Below are positions 27,904 through 36,704 of a stretch of 49,806 bases of DNA, one piece after another; position 1 is the stretch's first letter, and the number at the start of each line of letters is the position of its first letter. The stretch covers positions 1-49,806 of the forward strand of contig JAKQKT010000041.1 in the NCBI GenBank assembly GCA_029560515.1, in the 5' to 3' direction. The position numbers and the translations under genes were made by a program. Under the pieces are notes generated by a model. That model worked only from the letters and a program-made list of their open reading frames with translations. It was not told where the DNA came from and ran no database searches. Source of the DNA: Pseudomonadota bacterium (GTDB taxonomy: Bacteria > Pseudomonadota > Gammaproteobacteria > Xanthomonadales > Xanthomonadaceae).

Positions 27904-28515
27904 TCAGCCGTTCGTTTTTTTCAAAAATGGGATGGTCAGTAAGGCGCCGAGCGTTGCCAGCAGCATATCCATATGCGCATCCCAGACATCGCCTTGCTGT
28001 CCGTTATAGGCTTCGGCCTGTTCGGGAGACAGCATCACGGCAATCGCCCATTCGGCCCATTCGTAAACCAGGCTGCTGCACATGATCAGCATCAAGGCGA
28101 TCGCTAGTGCGGAACCGATGCGGATATTGTTTTTCATGCGGATGAAATTCGCGACCGCCGGCATGAAACAAATGCCGTAAAGAAAATGGATCAGGCGATC
28201 GAAATGGTTTCGCTCGAAACCGAATGCCTGCTGCGGCGACCAATTGAAAAAGGTTTTGCACCACTCGTCATACGGAACATTGGAGTAGAGCCAGCGGGCG
28301 GCGATGCAGTGGATCGAGATGAAAAAACAGACCAGAAAAAAATCCCAATTCTTCATCGAATATTTTTTCGTGTGCCATGCCAGCCATATCAGGCCGACCA
28401 GGGTCAGGGAACTGTGCAGACCTTGTTCCAAGGGCCAGCGGGGATGAATCCAGGTTATGACAAAAACCGACACTGCAAAAAGCAGTGACAGTTTTTTGAT
28501 CGGATTGAGCGTCAC
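27904..28515 (-). CDS. YjdF/DUF2238-type integral membrane protein
   Basis: 203 residues with about six predicted membrane segments. The pattern FERNHFDRLIHFLYGICFMPA and the later MCSSLVYEWAEWA and GDVWDAHMDMLLATLGAL carry the His, Asp, Glu and Arg residues inside membrane helices that define DUF2238. No function is established. GTG 28515 is the start, three bases after the purM stop; a downstream Met is possible. It lies between purM and purN, so it is co-transcribed with purine genes. Confidence 0.8.
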   Translation of the reverse strand: MTLNPIKKLSLLFAVSVFVITWIHPRWPLEQGLHSSLTLVGLIWLAWHTKKYSMKNWDFFLVCFFISIHCIAARWLYSNVPYDEWCKTFFNWSPQQAFGFERNHFDRLIHFLYGICFMPAVANFIRMKNNIRIGSALAIALMLIMCSSLVYEWAEWAIAVMLSPEQAEAYNGQQGDVWDAHMDMLLATLGALLTIPFLKKTNG

Positions 28516-28518
28516 GTT

Positions 28519-29556
28519 TTATTCCGTGATATGCGTGCGTTCTTCGCCTGCGGCTTTGACCACGGCACCGATTGTCCAATGGGCCAAGTCATGCGATGCC
28601 AATGCCGCACCGATGCTTTCAACATCATCGGCTGCAATCACCAGCACGAAGCCGATGCCGCAGTTGAAGGTGCGCCACATTTCATTGTTCGGAACCTGGC
28701 CTTCTTTCTGCAGCCACTGGAATACCGGCGGCAATGGCCAGTTGCTGGCCTTGATTTCCAGGCCAAGACCATCGGGAATCACGCGGATGATGTTTTCCGA
28801 CAAACCGCCGCCGGTAATATGCGCCATTGCGTGAATCGCATGTTCTTTCAACATCGCCAAAATCGGTTTGACGTAGATGCGGGTCGGCGCCATCAGTGCA
28901 TCGATCAATTTTTCCCCGCCGATGTCGAGATCTGCCGGCCGGCCAGCGCGATCGTAAATTTTGCGGATCAGCGAATAGCCATTTGAATGCGGGCCACTGC
29001 TCGCGATGCCAATCAGAACGTCGCCTTCGCGGACGGCATTGCCATCGAGCAATTCGGATTTCTCCACTGCGCCCACGGTGAAACCGGCGAGATCGTATTC
29101 ACCCGGCGGATACATATCGGGCATTTCGGCGGTTTCGCCACCGATCAAGGCGCAACCGGCCAGTTCGCAACCTTTCGCAATGCCGCCGACGACCGATACT
29201 GTCGTATCAACATGCAATTTGCCGGTCGCGAAATAATCCAGAAAGAACAAGGGCTCTGCACCTTGCACCAGTACGTCATTCACGCACATGCCGACCAGAT
29301 CTATTCCGATGCTGTCGTGACGGTTCAATTGTTGCGCCAGCTTCAGTTTGGTGCCGACGCCGTCCGTACCCGAGACCAATACCGGTTCGCGATATTTGCC
29401 GGATAGGTTGAACAAGGCTCCAAAGCCGCCCAGGCCGCCCATCACTTCGGGCCGGAAGGTGCGTTTCACCAAAGGTTTGATACGTTCAACCACTTCATTT
29501 CCGGCATCGATATCAACACCGGCGTCACGATAGGTAAGGGGAGTTTGGGCGGTCAC
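28519..29556 (-). CDS. purM: Phosphoribosylformylglycinamidine cyclo-ligase (AIR synthase)
   Basis: 345 residues. ATP-dependent ring closure in step 5 of purine synthesis. The family pattern begins [13 protein letters not shown], then [16 protein letters not shown] (nucleotide loop), [24 protein letters not shown] and [14 protein letters not shown], with [11 protein letters not shown] later. GTG 29556 is the only sensible start, since no upstream ATG exists in frame. It diverges from the DUF2066 gene across 81 bases, the usual gammaproteobacterial arrangement. Confidence 0.96.
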   Translation of the reverse strand: MTAQTPLTYRDAGVDIDAGNEVVERIKPLVKRTFRPEVMGGLGGFGALFNLSGKYREPVLVSGTDGVGTKLKLAQQLNRHDSIGIDLVGMCVNDVLVQGAEPLFFLDYFATGKLHVDTTVSVVGGIAKGCELAGCALIGGETAEMPDMYPPGEYDLAGFTVGAVEKSELLDGNAVREGDVLIGIASSGPHSNGYSLIRKIYDRAGRPADLDIGGEKLIDALMAPTRIYVKPILAMLKEHAIHAMAHITGGGLSENIIRVIPDGLGLEIKASNWPLPPVFQWLQKEGQVPNNEMWRTFNCGIGFVLVIAADDVESIGAALASHDLAHWTIGAVVKAAGEERTHITE

Positions 29557-29637
29557 GGTAAATAATTCGCTGGGAAAGTGCCTATTCTAACAGCGCATAG
29601 TTGGACGTGCCCTGCCTGCTTGCGGCAACATGTAGCC

Positions 29638-30855
29638 ATGAAAAAGACCCCCAAAGCCCAAATCGCCTTATTTTCCCTCATGTTCGCGGCCGTTTTCAGC
29701 GCAAGCGTGTTCGCGCAAAGTGCTTCCAGCCCGACAAAAACAAGGTCAACCACCTCATCGGCCGGCAAAGGCGTCGTTGCCGATGCGCTGAATGCGGCAG
29801 ACCCCACTAAACCCGCTGTAAAGCCAAAACCGGTACGCGACCTAGCGCTCTATCGGGGTGAAGCGGTGATGGATACCCTTGGCGACAACGCCAAGCGGAT
29901 CGCGACAGCGCAAGCCTTGGCCCAGGTAATCGTCAAATTGACCGGCAATCCCGCAGCCAACGGCAATACCGTGATCAGGCGCGCCATGCCGACCGCCAGC
30001 AGTCTGGTTGCCGAAACAAGCACACGGCAAGATGGCGATACCGCCAGTGGCATGCCGGTCTATAAAAACGTGTTGGCCGTGAGTTTTGATCCGGAAGCCG
30101 TTGATGCCCTAATTGGCGCAGCCGGCCTGAAATACTGGACGGGCGCCCGTCCTAAACCGATTCTGTGGCTCGCCATTGATGATGGCCGTGGCCCGCGTCT
30201 GGTGACGTCGCAGCAGTTGGCGGTAGTGAAACCACTGGCAGTGCGCGGTCTGGAACGCGGCATGCGGTTCCTGTTGCCGAGCGGCAATAGTGTCGAAATC
30301 GCGGCAACCAATTCGGTCTGGTCATTGAATGCCGCTGCGCTGCAGCCGCTGACCGCGCGTTACCAAAACAACACGCAAGTGGTTGGCAAGGTCTATCGTT
30401 CCGTTAGTGGCTGGTCGGCGCAATGGGTGATGACGCAGGATGGTGCCGAGGTCGCGCGCTGGGTCGATACGAAGGCCGACCCGCGTCAGGTGATTGCCTC
30501 GGGTGCCGATGGTGCTGCCGATGCCATTGCCAAGCGCGACGCGGTGTATCTGCCGACAGGTGCTGCGGGTAAATATCGCATCGATGTCATCGGCGTGAAC
30601 GATAGCCAGGATTTCATCCGCCTGATGGGATATCTGCAGCAGCTGGCAATCGTCAAACGCGTGCAGGTGATGCAGGCAACACCGGATTTGTTGAGGCTCG
30701 AACTCGATATGAATGTCGGCCTGAAGGGGTTCCGCACATTGATCGGGTCGGGCGGTACCTTGCGCAGTGCAGATGCTGAAGCCACCGCCGACAGCAATGA
30801 TGACGCAGAACCGGAAACCGAGACCAAATCCGTACCGCGTTTCATCCTGCAATAA
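29638..30855 (+). CDS. DUF2066 domain-containing exported protein
   Basis: 405 residues. A signal peptide (MKKTPKAQIALFSLMFAA) precedes the DUF2066 core: LYRGEAVMDTLGDNAKRIATAQA, ALAQVIVKLTGNP, then VLAVSFDPEAVDALIGAAGL and WLAIDDGRGPRLV. A Ser/Thr and Glu/Asp rich tail ends the protein. DUF2066 genes sit beside purM in many gammaproteobacteria, but no function is known. ATG 29638 gives a canonical signal peptide, unlike an in-frame ATG 60 bases earlier. Confidence 0.88.
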   Translation: MKKTPKAQIALFSLMFAAVFSASVFAQSASSPTKTRSTTSSAGKGVVADALNAADPTKPAVKPKPVRDLALYRGEAVMDTLGDNAKRIATAQALAQVIVKLTGNPAANGNTVIRRAMPTASSLVAETSTRQDGDTASGMPVYKNVLAVSFDPEAVDALIGAAGLKYWTGARPKPILWLAIDDGRGPRLVTSQQLAVVKPLAVRGLERGMRFLLPSGNSVEIAATNSVWSLNAAALQPLTARYQNNTQVVGKVYRSVSGWSAQWVMTQDGAEVARWVDTKADPRQVIASGADGAADAIAKRDAVYLPTGAAGKYRIDVIGVNDSQDFIRLMGYLQQLAIVKRVQVMQATPDLLRLELDMNVGLKGFRTLIGSGGTLRSADAEATADSNDDAEPETETKSVPRFILQ

Positions 30856-30863
30856 ACCGGGCA

Positions 30864-31418
30864 ATGAATGTAAAGCAGATCCCCAATGCCATCACCCTTG
30901 CACGCATGGTGGCGGCATTGCCGCTGCTTTATTTCCTGATCGAAGATAATGCACTGGTTTCATTCTGGATCGCGATGCTGGCTGGGTTAAGCGATTCGAT
31001 CGATGGATATCTGGCAAAGAAGTTCGACTGGCGTACCGCGCTGGGTGGATTGCTCGATCCAATAGCTGACAAGTTATTGTTGTCGGTTTGTTTTGTTGGT
31101 CTGGCTTGGCAGCAGGCGATTCCATTCTGGCTCTGCTTGCTGGTGCTTGGAAGGGACGTGGTGATCGTGAGCGGTGCCTGGGTCTGGTGGAAAACCATCG
31201 GCCCGTTCAAGCCGAAACCGAGCTGGGTTAGCAAACTCACCACTTTCTTCCAAATCGTCTATGTGGGTTTGCTGCTGGCAGACCAGGCTTATGCCTTCGT
31301 GCATCCGCTGATTCTGTATTCGCTGTTTTGGCTGGTGATTGTTTTCACGATTGCCAGCGGATTGGATTATTTTATTCGCTATGGCCGTCGCGCCATGCGT
31401 GTCTGGAGAAAAGAATGA
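30864..31418 (+). CDS. CDP-alcohol phosphatidyltransferase family protein
   Basis: 184 residues with four or more membrane helices. The CDP-alcohol motif is present as D44-x2-D47-G48-x2-A51-K52-x8-G61-x3-D65-x3-D69, with Lys at the usual Arg. PNAITLARM near the start is also typical. The enzymes swap an alcohol for CMP on CDP-diacylglycerol, making phospholipids at the inner membrane. The exact alcohol cannot be told; PgsA is one possibility. It is 9 bases after the DUF2066 gene and its stop overlaps the PerM start (ATGA). Confidence 0.88.
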   Translation: MNVKQIPNAITLARMVAALPLLYFLIEDNALVSFWIAMLAGLSDSIDGYLAKKFDWRTALGGLLDPIADKLLLSVCFVGLAWQQAIPFWLCLLVLGRDVVIVSGAWVWWKTIGPFKPKPSWVSKLTTFFQIVYVGLLLADQAYAFVHPLILYSLFWLVIVFTIASGLDYFIRYGRRAMRVWRKE

Positions 31419-32557
31419 CTGATAACACATGGTTGCGTGATCAACGCCGTTGGCGCTGGCTGGCATTGCTGGTTTTGGCCGGCGGCTTGATCTGGTTGTT
31501 GTCGCCGATTCTTACGCCGTTCGTTCTGTCGGCCTTGCTGGCATGGCTGGGTAATCCGCTGGTTTTGCGTCTCGAGCGGGCGGGACGTTCACGCAACACG
31601 GCCGTGATCATCGTGTTTATCTTGATGACCTTGATTCTGGTGCTGTCGCTGGTGTTGATCATTCCCTTGCTGGAAGAACAAATCCGGGAATTGATTTTGT
31701 GGTTGCCGCGTTTGGCGGAATGGACAACCAATACCGTGATTCCGTGGCTGGAAACCAAGTTTGGTATTTCGCTCAAGCAATATGTCGATCCGATGTCATT
31801 GGTGAATCTGATCAAGGGGCACTGGCAACAAGCCGGCGGCGTTGCCGCCACTGTACTTGGCGGAATTTCAAAATCCGGTTTGGCGATTATCGGTTGGGTA
31901 GCAACGATTAGTTTGATTCCTGTAGTCACGTACTATTTTCTGCGTGATTGGCAAGACATGTTGGCGCGTCTGCAGTCATTGATTCCGCGTCCGGTTGAAC
32001 CGACTTTCATGAAGCTCGCGCGTGAATCCGATGCGGTATTGGGCAATTTCATGCGCGGCCAGATCAGTGTGATGCTGGTGCTTGGCATGGTTTACGCACT
32101 GGGCCTGTGGATTGTCGGCGTCGAGTTCGGTTTCCTGATCGGTTTCATTGCCGGTCTGGTCAGTTTCGTTCCTTACCTCGGTGCGTTTGTCGGTATTTCC
32201 GCCGCGCTGATTGCGGCCTTGGTGCAAGGCATGGATCCGATGCATCTGGGTCTGGTCGTTGCGGTCTTCATGATCGGGCAAACGCTGGAAAGTTTTTTCC
32301 TGACACCCTGGCTGGTCGGCGACAGCATTGGTCTGCATCCGGTCGCCGTGATCTTTTCGATCATGGCAGGTGGCCAGTTATTCGGTTTCCTCGGCGTACT
32401 ACTTGCCTTGCCGGTGACGGCGGTCGTGATGGTGTTGTTGCGTTATGCGCATGAGCAATACACCACGAGCAATTTGTACGGTGCTGAAAGGCCCATGATC
32501 CTGACACCCGGAAGTGAGGGATCAAAAGAAAGCATCAATGCCGGGATCGATGTGTGA
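31415..32557 (+). CDS. PerM/AI-2E transporter family membrane protein
   Basis: 380 residues with seven to eight membrane helices. Family signatures are LLSPILTPFVLSALLAWLGNPL near the start, LGNFMRGQISVMLVLGMVYALG and the C-terminal pattern GLVVAVFMIGQTLESFFLTPW followed by GDSIGLHPVAVIFSIMAGGQLFG. Members include putative permeases and the TqsA exporter; the substrate here is unknown. ATG 31415 overlaps the previous stop (ATGA) with GGAGAAAAG upstream. It overlaps the hda start by 4 bases (GTGA). Confidence 0.9.
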   Translation: MTDNTWLRDQRRWRWLALLVLAGGLIWLLSPILTPFVLSALLAWLGNPLVLRLERAGRSRNTAVIIVFILMTLILVLSLVLIIPLLEEQIRELILWLPRLAEWTTNTVIPWLETKFGISLKQYVDPMSLVNLIKGHWQQAGGVAATVLGGISKSGLAIIGWVATISLIPVVTYYFLRDWQDMLARLQSLIPRPVEPTFMKLARESDAVLGNFMRGQISVMLVLGMVYALGLWIVGVEFGFLIGFIAGLVSFVPYLGAFVGISAALIAALVQGMDPMHLGLVVAVFMIGQTLESFFLTPWLVGDSIGLHPVAVIFSIMAGGQLFGFLGVLLALPVTAVVMVLLRYAHEQYTTSNLYGAERPMILTPGSEGSKESINAGIDV

Positions 32558-33240
32558 GTCCACAAATTCCGCTGACGCTGAAATTTTCCAACGACCAGGG
32601 TTTTGACGGCTTTGTCGGAAGTCGCGACAGTGTTTCCGCGTTGCAGACGATTGCGAATGGTGAATCGAAGGAATGGCTGTACCTCTCCGGAGCCGCAGGC
32701 AGTGGCAAAAGCCATTTGCTGCTGGCGACCTGTGCCTTGGCGCAGAAGCAGGGAAGGCGCGCCCTGTATTTTCCGTTGACCGTGTTCGCCGGCCGTCTGC
32801 AGGAAGTTTTGCCGGATCAGGAAAATGCCGACATCATCTGTCTCGATGGCTTGGAACACTGTGCAGGCCATCAGGAAGACGAAACAGCTTTGTTCCATTT
32901 CCATAATCGCGCAAGGGTTGCCGGCACGGTGGTGATATATGCCGCACGGCATGCGCCGCACGGTTTGTCCTTGTTGATACCGGATTTACAGTCCCGGCTC
33001 GGTCAATGCACGCGATTGAATCTTGAAAGCCTCGATGATGATGGCCGACGTTCCGTCCTGCTGCAGCGCGCCTTGCAACGTGGTTTGGAACTCGATGATG
33101 CGGTACTCGATTACATGTTCAAGCGCGTCGGCCGCGATTTGCTGACGCTAACCACGTTGCTCGATAAACTGGATCGCGAAAGCCTGGCGGCACAGCGAAA
33201 GATCACGGTGCCGTTTTTGCGCAAGCTGCTGGAAAGATAA
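32554..33240 (+). CDS. hda: DnaA regulatory inactivator Hda
   Basis: 228 residues, a DnaA-like AAA+ domain without DnaA's DNA-binding part. Walker A is GAAGSGKS (46-53) and the Walker B region is IICLDGLEH. Hda with the sliding clamp stimulates ATP hydrolysis by DnaA and so prevents re-initiation; the N-terminal PQIPLTLKF is the likely clamp-binding peptide. GTG 32554 is read as the start because GTGA overlaps the PerM stop. PerM-hda linkage is common in gammaproteobacteria. Confidence 0.94.
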   Translation: MSPQIPLTLKFSNDQGFDGFVGSRDSVSALQTIANGESKEWLYLSGAAGSGKSHLLLATCALAQKQGRRALYFPLTVFAGRLQEVLPDQENADIICLDGLEHCAGHQEDETALFHFHNRARVAGTVVIYAARHAPHGLSLLIPDLQSRLGQCTRLNLESLDDDGRRSVLLQRALQRGLELDDAVLDYMFKRVGRDLLTLTTLLDKLDRESLAAQRKITVPFLRKLLER

Positions 33241-33246
33241 TCATGC

Positions 33247-33262
33247 CGGGCCCAATGGCCCG
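33247..33262. terminator. Hairpin between convergent hda and membrane protein genes
   Basis: CGGGCC / GGCCCG with a CAAT loop lies between the two stops. It has a short stem and no adjacent T-run, so termination is only tentative. Confidence 0.35.
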
Positions 33263-33274
33263 ACATATTCCAAA

Positions 33275-33685
33275 TCATTTTTTCTTGTTGAGAAAGGCGA
33301 CCAATACGCCGAGCAAAATAACGAACGGAACGTCGTACATCATTTGCTTGTGGGCGAGCTCGGCCGGTATTTTCAATACTGCCAGATAAATCAGGTAGCC
33401 GGGAATGGTCATCAGGCAGGCGATCGCGATACCGAAGCGAACTCCCTGGCCGATGGTCGAGCCCCCAGCTTGCACGCCTTGCCGGTAAATCCAGGTCAGG
33501 GAAAAGCCGATCATCACATGCGCGATAAGCATCCAGTGAAAGAAATTCATGCCTTCTTCGTCGGAACGATAGATGCTGGATAACGCGACGTAATCGGGAT
33601 GCAGCAAGGTCGCATGGACCAGAAAACCGGCCATCAGCGATGCAATGGCCATGACGATGCCGGAAACAAAAAAACGGATATCCAT
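33275..33685 (-). CDS. Small four-helix membrane protein of unknown function
   Basis: 136 residues. Hydrophobic segments occur near residues 4-24 (FVSGIVMAIASLMAGFLVHA), 48-68, 80-105 and 115-133, so four membrane helices are likely. The extracytoplasmic or cytoplasmic loop HPDYVALSSIYRSDEEG between the first two is the most distinctive part, and the C-terminus is basic (NKKK). I do not recognise the family. ATG 33685 is supported by GGGGAGGACTT upstream; an in-frame upstream ATG has no ribosome-binding site. It diverges from the diguanylate cyclase gene across 135 bases. Confidence 0.75.
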   Translation of the reverse strand: MDIRFFVSGIVMAIASLMAGFLVHATLLHPDYVALSSIYRSDEEGMNFFHWMLIAHVMIGFSLTWIYRQGVQAGGSTIGQGVRFGIAIACLMTIPGYLIYLAVLKIPAELAHKQMMYDVPFVILLGVLVAFLNKKK

Positions 33686-33820
33686 AAGTCCTCCCCAGGT
33701 TGATGGATGGCCCATCATCGGCGTGAATCGCCTTCTGGTCAATTGAACGGGTCTACGAATGGCTTGCCCGTATCGTCACGAAAGGCCATCATTTGGCGGA
33801 CTCTGTATCAAGCCGAGAAT

Positions 33821-35005
33821 ATGCCCAGTTCCTTCAGCCTGGATCCACGCACTGCCATCCTGATCGCGACCCTGATGATGCTGCTCAATGGCGGTGTGCT
33901 GGGCCTGATGCACAAGGAATTGGCGGAAGATGTTCGCCAAAGCGCGCTCAATTGGCGCGTAGGCACCTTGCTTCAGGCGGGTGCCTGCGTATTGCTGGCA
34001 GTACAGAACGCATTACCCTTGGGATTCGTGTTGCCGCTTGCCAATGCGTTCCTGTTGCTGGGTTTGTTTGCCAACCTCCGGGCCGTCAGTCTTTTTTGCG
34101 GTCAGCGATTGTCCATGCTGTTCCTGCTGCCAGTCGTGGTTGCGGTGGCGGCCGTGTATTGGTTTACGGCGCATAATCCAAACCTGAACATGCGTATCGT
34201 GATTGTGTCTTTGGCCATGGTCATTTTGCTTTTCGCAAGTACGCGCCAATTGCAGATTTTTTCCGTCCGTGAACCTTCGGTCAGTCGTTCGGTACTCGCC
34301 GTCATTTTTTTGCTGGTCGGCTTGTTCATGCTGTTCCGTGCGCTCTATTTCCTGTTTTCGCCGGCAGCCGGGGAAACCATGCTGGACAGTGTTTCCTGGT
34401 TGAATGCGCTGACGCCATTGGTGGTTGCGATACTTCCGGTAATCGGCACGACAGCCTATCTATTGATGTGTTCAAACAGAATCCGTCGCCAATGGGAGTT
34501 GGCAGCTTCGACGGATTATTTGACGGGTCTGCCAAACCGGCGAACCGTGTCATCGGCCGGCGAGCGAGCCTTTCATTCGGCGCAACGGCAATCGCAGGCA
34601 TTGTCGGTTGCCGTGATTGACGTGGATCATTTCAAGGGCGTGAATGATCGCTACGGCCACGATAGCGGTGATCTTGCCTTGAAGCATATTGCCGACATGC
34701 TCGGAAAGGCCGGACGCAAGAATGATTTGCTGGGCCGGCATGGCGGTGAGGAATTTGTCGTGTTGTTTGACCAGACGGATCGCGAACATAGCCTCGCCGC
34801 CGCGGAGCGTTTGCGTACCGGTGTGCAAGACAATGTGCTTGAAGTGGAAGGGAAGTCCATTCCGCTTACCGTCTCCATCGGCTTGGCGACTTGTCAGCCA
34901 ACGGACCGCAGCTTCGATGATTTACTCCGCCGCGCGGATCAGGCCCTGTATGCAGCGAAGAAAAATGGTCGGAATCGTGTAGAAATCGCAGAAATAAATT
35001 CGTGA
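33821..35005 (+). CDS. Membrane-bound diguanylate cyclase (GGDEF)
   Basis: 394 residues. Seven or so hydrophobic segments (about 12-215) form a membrane sensor, with an LNGGVLGLM start like other MASE-type modules. The GGDEF domain begins TDYLTGLPNRR (231-241) and holds the metal-binding VIDVDHFKGVND, the active-site GGEEF at 308-312, and an RxxD inhibitory site (R299 to D302) placed five residues before it. Both the active site and product-feedback site look intact, so it should make cyclic di-GMP. The signal it senses is unknown. The start is ATG 33821. Confidence 0.93.
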   Translation: MPSSFSLDPRTAILIATLMMLLNGGVLGLMHKELAEDVRQSALNWRVGTLLQAGACVLLAVQNALPLGFVLPLANAFLLLGLFANLRAVSLFCGQRLSMLFLLPVVVAVAAVYWFTAHNPNLNMRIVIVSLAMVILLFASTRQLQIFSVREPSVSRSVLAVIFLLVGLFMLFRALYFLFSPAAGETMLDSVSWLNALTPLVVAILPVIGTTAYLLMCSNRIRRQWELAASTDYLTGLPNRRTVSSAGERAFHSAQRQSQALSVAVIDVDHFKGVNDRYGHDSGDLALKHIADMLGKAGRKNDLLGRHGGEEFVVLFDQTDREHSLAAAERLRTGVQDNVLEVEGKSIPLTVSIGLATCQPTDRSFDDLLRRADQALYAAKKNGRNRVEIAEINS

Positions 35006-35026
35006 TGATCAGGCGCACCTATGGGC

Positions 35027-35311
35027 TTAACCGGCATTCAATTTTCGTTTGCGTTCCGCAGTGTAATGCCACCATTGCAGCGCCTCGCTGCCTTCCATGA
35101 AACGAACCGCAGCAATCATGGTGTCGCAGACGCAGGGATCATTGCGCACACCCATGATCTCGCCAATACGGTAGTAAAGCGCGTACGGGTCCTTCCCGAT
35201 TAATTGTTCCGGTTCGTGGATATCCATCGAGCGCAAATCATTCGCCATCGATTTTCCGATATTGGGAATATCTTCCAGCCGTTTTGCTTCCTTGGCAGTC
35301 TTTGCTTTCAT
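35027..35311 (-). CDS. Helix-hairpin-helix Cdd1-like protein
   Basis: 94 residues resembling the Pathogenicity locus (Cdd1) family: a helix-hairpin-helix (LEDIPNIGKSMANDL), then DPYALYYRIGEIMG and the Cys-containing NDPCVCDTMIAAVRFMEG, ending WWHYTAERKRK. Such proteins are often annotated as mitomycin-resistance like, without proof; the hairpin suggests DNA contact. ATG 35311 is taken although no strong ribosome-binding site is visible. It lies 11 bases after the pilin-domain gene, as the last of three co-directional genes. Confidence 0.82.
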   Translation of the reverse strand: MKAKTAKEAKRLEDIPNIGKSMANDLRSMDIHEPEQLIGKDPYALYYRIGEIMGVRNDPCVCDTMIAAVRFMEGSEALQWWHYTAERKRKLNAG

Positions 35312-35322
35312 CGGTATTGATT

Positions 35323-35886
35323 CTATTTGCCACACTCAGGCAGATGGCGTTTCAATGCTTCCGAACCTTCGCTGCTGCAATGCCAATTGATGATATAGCT
35401 CTGTTCGTTGGCTTCCGGTATCAATTTGATCTTGCCGCCTGCTTCGATCTTGTCATTCAGCGCAATGATGACAACACCCTTCTCTCCCACTGAAATGCTG
35501 CTGACCGCACCACCGGCATAAGTCTCCGGTTTTGCCAGTCCTGACTCGGCATGACTATTGGGCCATTGGCCGTTGCTCATGAAATATTCCGCCAATGCCG
35601 TCTTGAACATCGAACCACGAGCGATGGCATCGGCTACCAATGCCCGCTGTTGCATGTCCCCGGCCTGTGTATTCATCGTTTCGCTGGCATGGCTCATTGT
35701 TTGCGCGACGGCGCTATCCAGATCGCGCGCAATGTTTTTCGCCTGCGTCTGTGCGCTATTCAAATCCACTTGCACTGTTTCAGATTGTTGAGCCGCACGT
35801 GGCTTCAGGATGAAGTGGTCATAACCTATCAGCGCGATGGCAACGGCAAGCAGGACAGCGGCGAATGTGATGGTGAATTGTTTCAT
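35323..35886 (-). CDS. Membrane-anchored protein with type IV pilin-like domain
   Basis: 187 residues. One N-terminal membrane segment (ITFAAVLLAVAIALIGYDHF, 5-24) is followed by a helical stretch of Gln/Ala/Asp repeats (about 33-85) and then a pilin-like globular part: MFKTALAEYFMSNGQWPNSH, a beta-rich middle and the disulfide loop NWHCSSEGSEALKRHLPEC. The N-terminus has no prepilin peptidase site (no Gly before a Phe-Thr-Leu-Ile-Glu stretch), so it is probably a fixed membrane protein and not a fibre subunit. ATG 35886 has GGGA upstream. It is 10 bases after the lipoprotein gene. Confidence 0.78.
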   Translation of the reverse strand: MKQFTITFAAVLLAVAIALIGYDHFILKPRAAQQSETVQVDLNSAQTQAKNIARDLDSAVAQTMSHASETMNTQAGDMQQRALVADAIARGSMFKTALAEYFMSNGQWPNSHAESGLAKPETYAGGAVSSISVGEKGVVIIALNDKIEAGGKIKLIPEANEQSYIINWHCSSEGSEALKRHLPECGK

Positions 35887-35896
35887 GAATGTCCCG

Positions 35897-36595
35897 TTAT
35901 TCCGGCTGCGGAAAAGACAAGCCAATCTCGCAAACAACCGGCGGAAATTGTTGCGCCAGAGGATCATCGCTTTGGAAGGTACCGTCCCCACTCAGATAAT
36001 TGTCGGGCAGCTTCGGATCTTCGGGTGGGCAGAGATGGATGCCGATATGGGAGCCATCGGCCGCTTTCTTGTCGAGCGCACCGCCGTTCCAGTCGCTGAT
36101 CACGCCGCCGTAATCCCAGTAGAAACCGAAAAACGAAAACGGCTTCTGGTTCAGTGCTTGCAGAGCCTTGATGTCGGTGCCCATCTTGATGGAGTTCTCT
36201 AGATGCCATTTCGAGTTCAATTCATTGGCGGTAATCGAACCGGGATGCGAATCGCTTTCATCCAGATAAATCAGTAATTTCTTTTCCGGTTCATTCGGGA
36301 ACAGCATCCAGCCTTGCGACGTTTCACCTTCGGCGCCGGGCAATTCGCTTTTGACCACGTTTGCTTCGCCGTATTGCTTGCGAAGGGATTCGAGCGTATC
36401 GCTTTCCTTAACCGCGGTTTCGAGCAAAAAGCTTTCAACAGGCGCGGCAGCTACTGGCGGGACAGCTTCCGCGATTTGCTCTACTGGTTTTGGTTTCTCT
36501 ACGACAACTTCCACCGGCGCTTGTTTTGAATCGCAGGCGCCTAGCGCCAGCAGACAAAAACCCGCAACAACCATTGGCTTAAAACCTGCTGACAT
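35897..36595 (-). CDS. Lipoprotein of unknown function, Asp at +2
   Basis: 232 residues. The signal peptide ends in LALGAC (Cys21) followed by Asp, the classic inner-membrane retention residue in E. coli. A Pro/Val/Glu rich spacer follows. The rest (about 60-232) is one domain with the words GAEGETSQGWMLFPNEPEK, KPFSFFGFYWDYGG and WNGGALDKK and two Cys (IHLCPPED, VVCEIG) that may form a disulfide. I do not recognise the family. ATG 36595 follows GGGTGA. First gene of a unit with the pilin-domain and Cdd1-like genes. Confidence 0.72.
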   Translation of the reverse strand: MSAGFKPMVVAGFCLLALGACDSKQAPVEVVVEKPKPVEQIAEAVPPVAAAPVESFLLETAVKESDTLESLRKQYGEANVVKSELPGAEGETSQGWMLFPNEPEKKLLIYLDESDSHPGSITANELNSKWHLENSIKMGTDIKALQALNQKPFSFFGFYWDYGGVISDWNGGALDKKAADGSHIGIHLCPPEDPKLPDNYLSGDGTFQSDDPLAQQFPPVVCEIGLSFPQPE

Positions 36596-36643
36596 AATTC
36601 ACCCGTGTGTTTTTGTTGCCACGCAGTATGCAGCAGGTTTTTC

Positions 36644-36689
36644 GTCGCCCGCAAGCGCCGCTCTGCGTCGGAGGTCGCTTGCGGGCGAC
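36644..36689. repeat. REP-like hairpin before the EF-G-like gene
   Basis: GTCGCCCGCAAGCG (36644-36657) is repeated in inverse orientation as CGCTTGCGGGCGAC (36676-36689). The right half reads GTCGGAGGTCGCTTGCGGGC from 36668, closely similar to the GTAG element at 49081. It lies between two - strand genes. Confidence 0.7.
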
Positions 36690-36704
36690 TGATACTTTGA
36701 CTAA

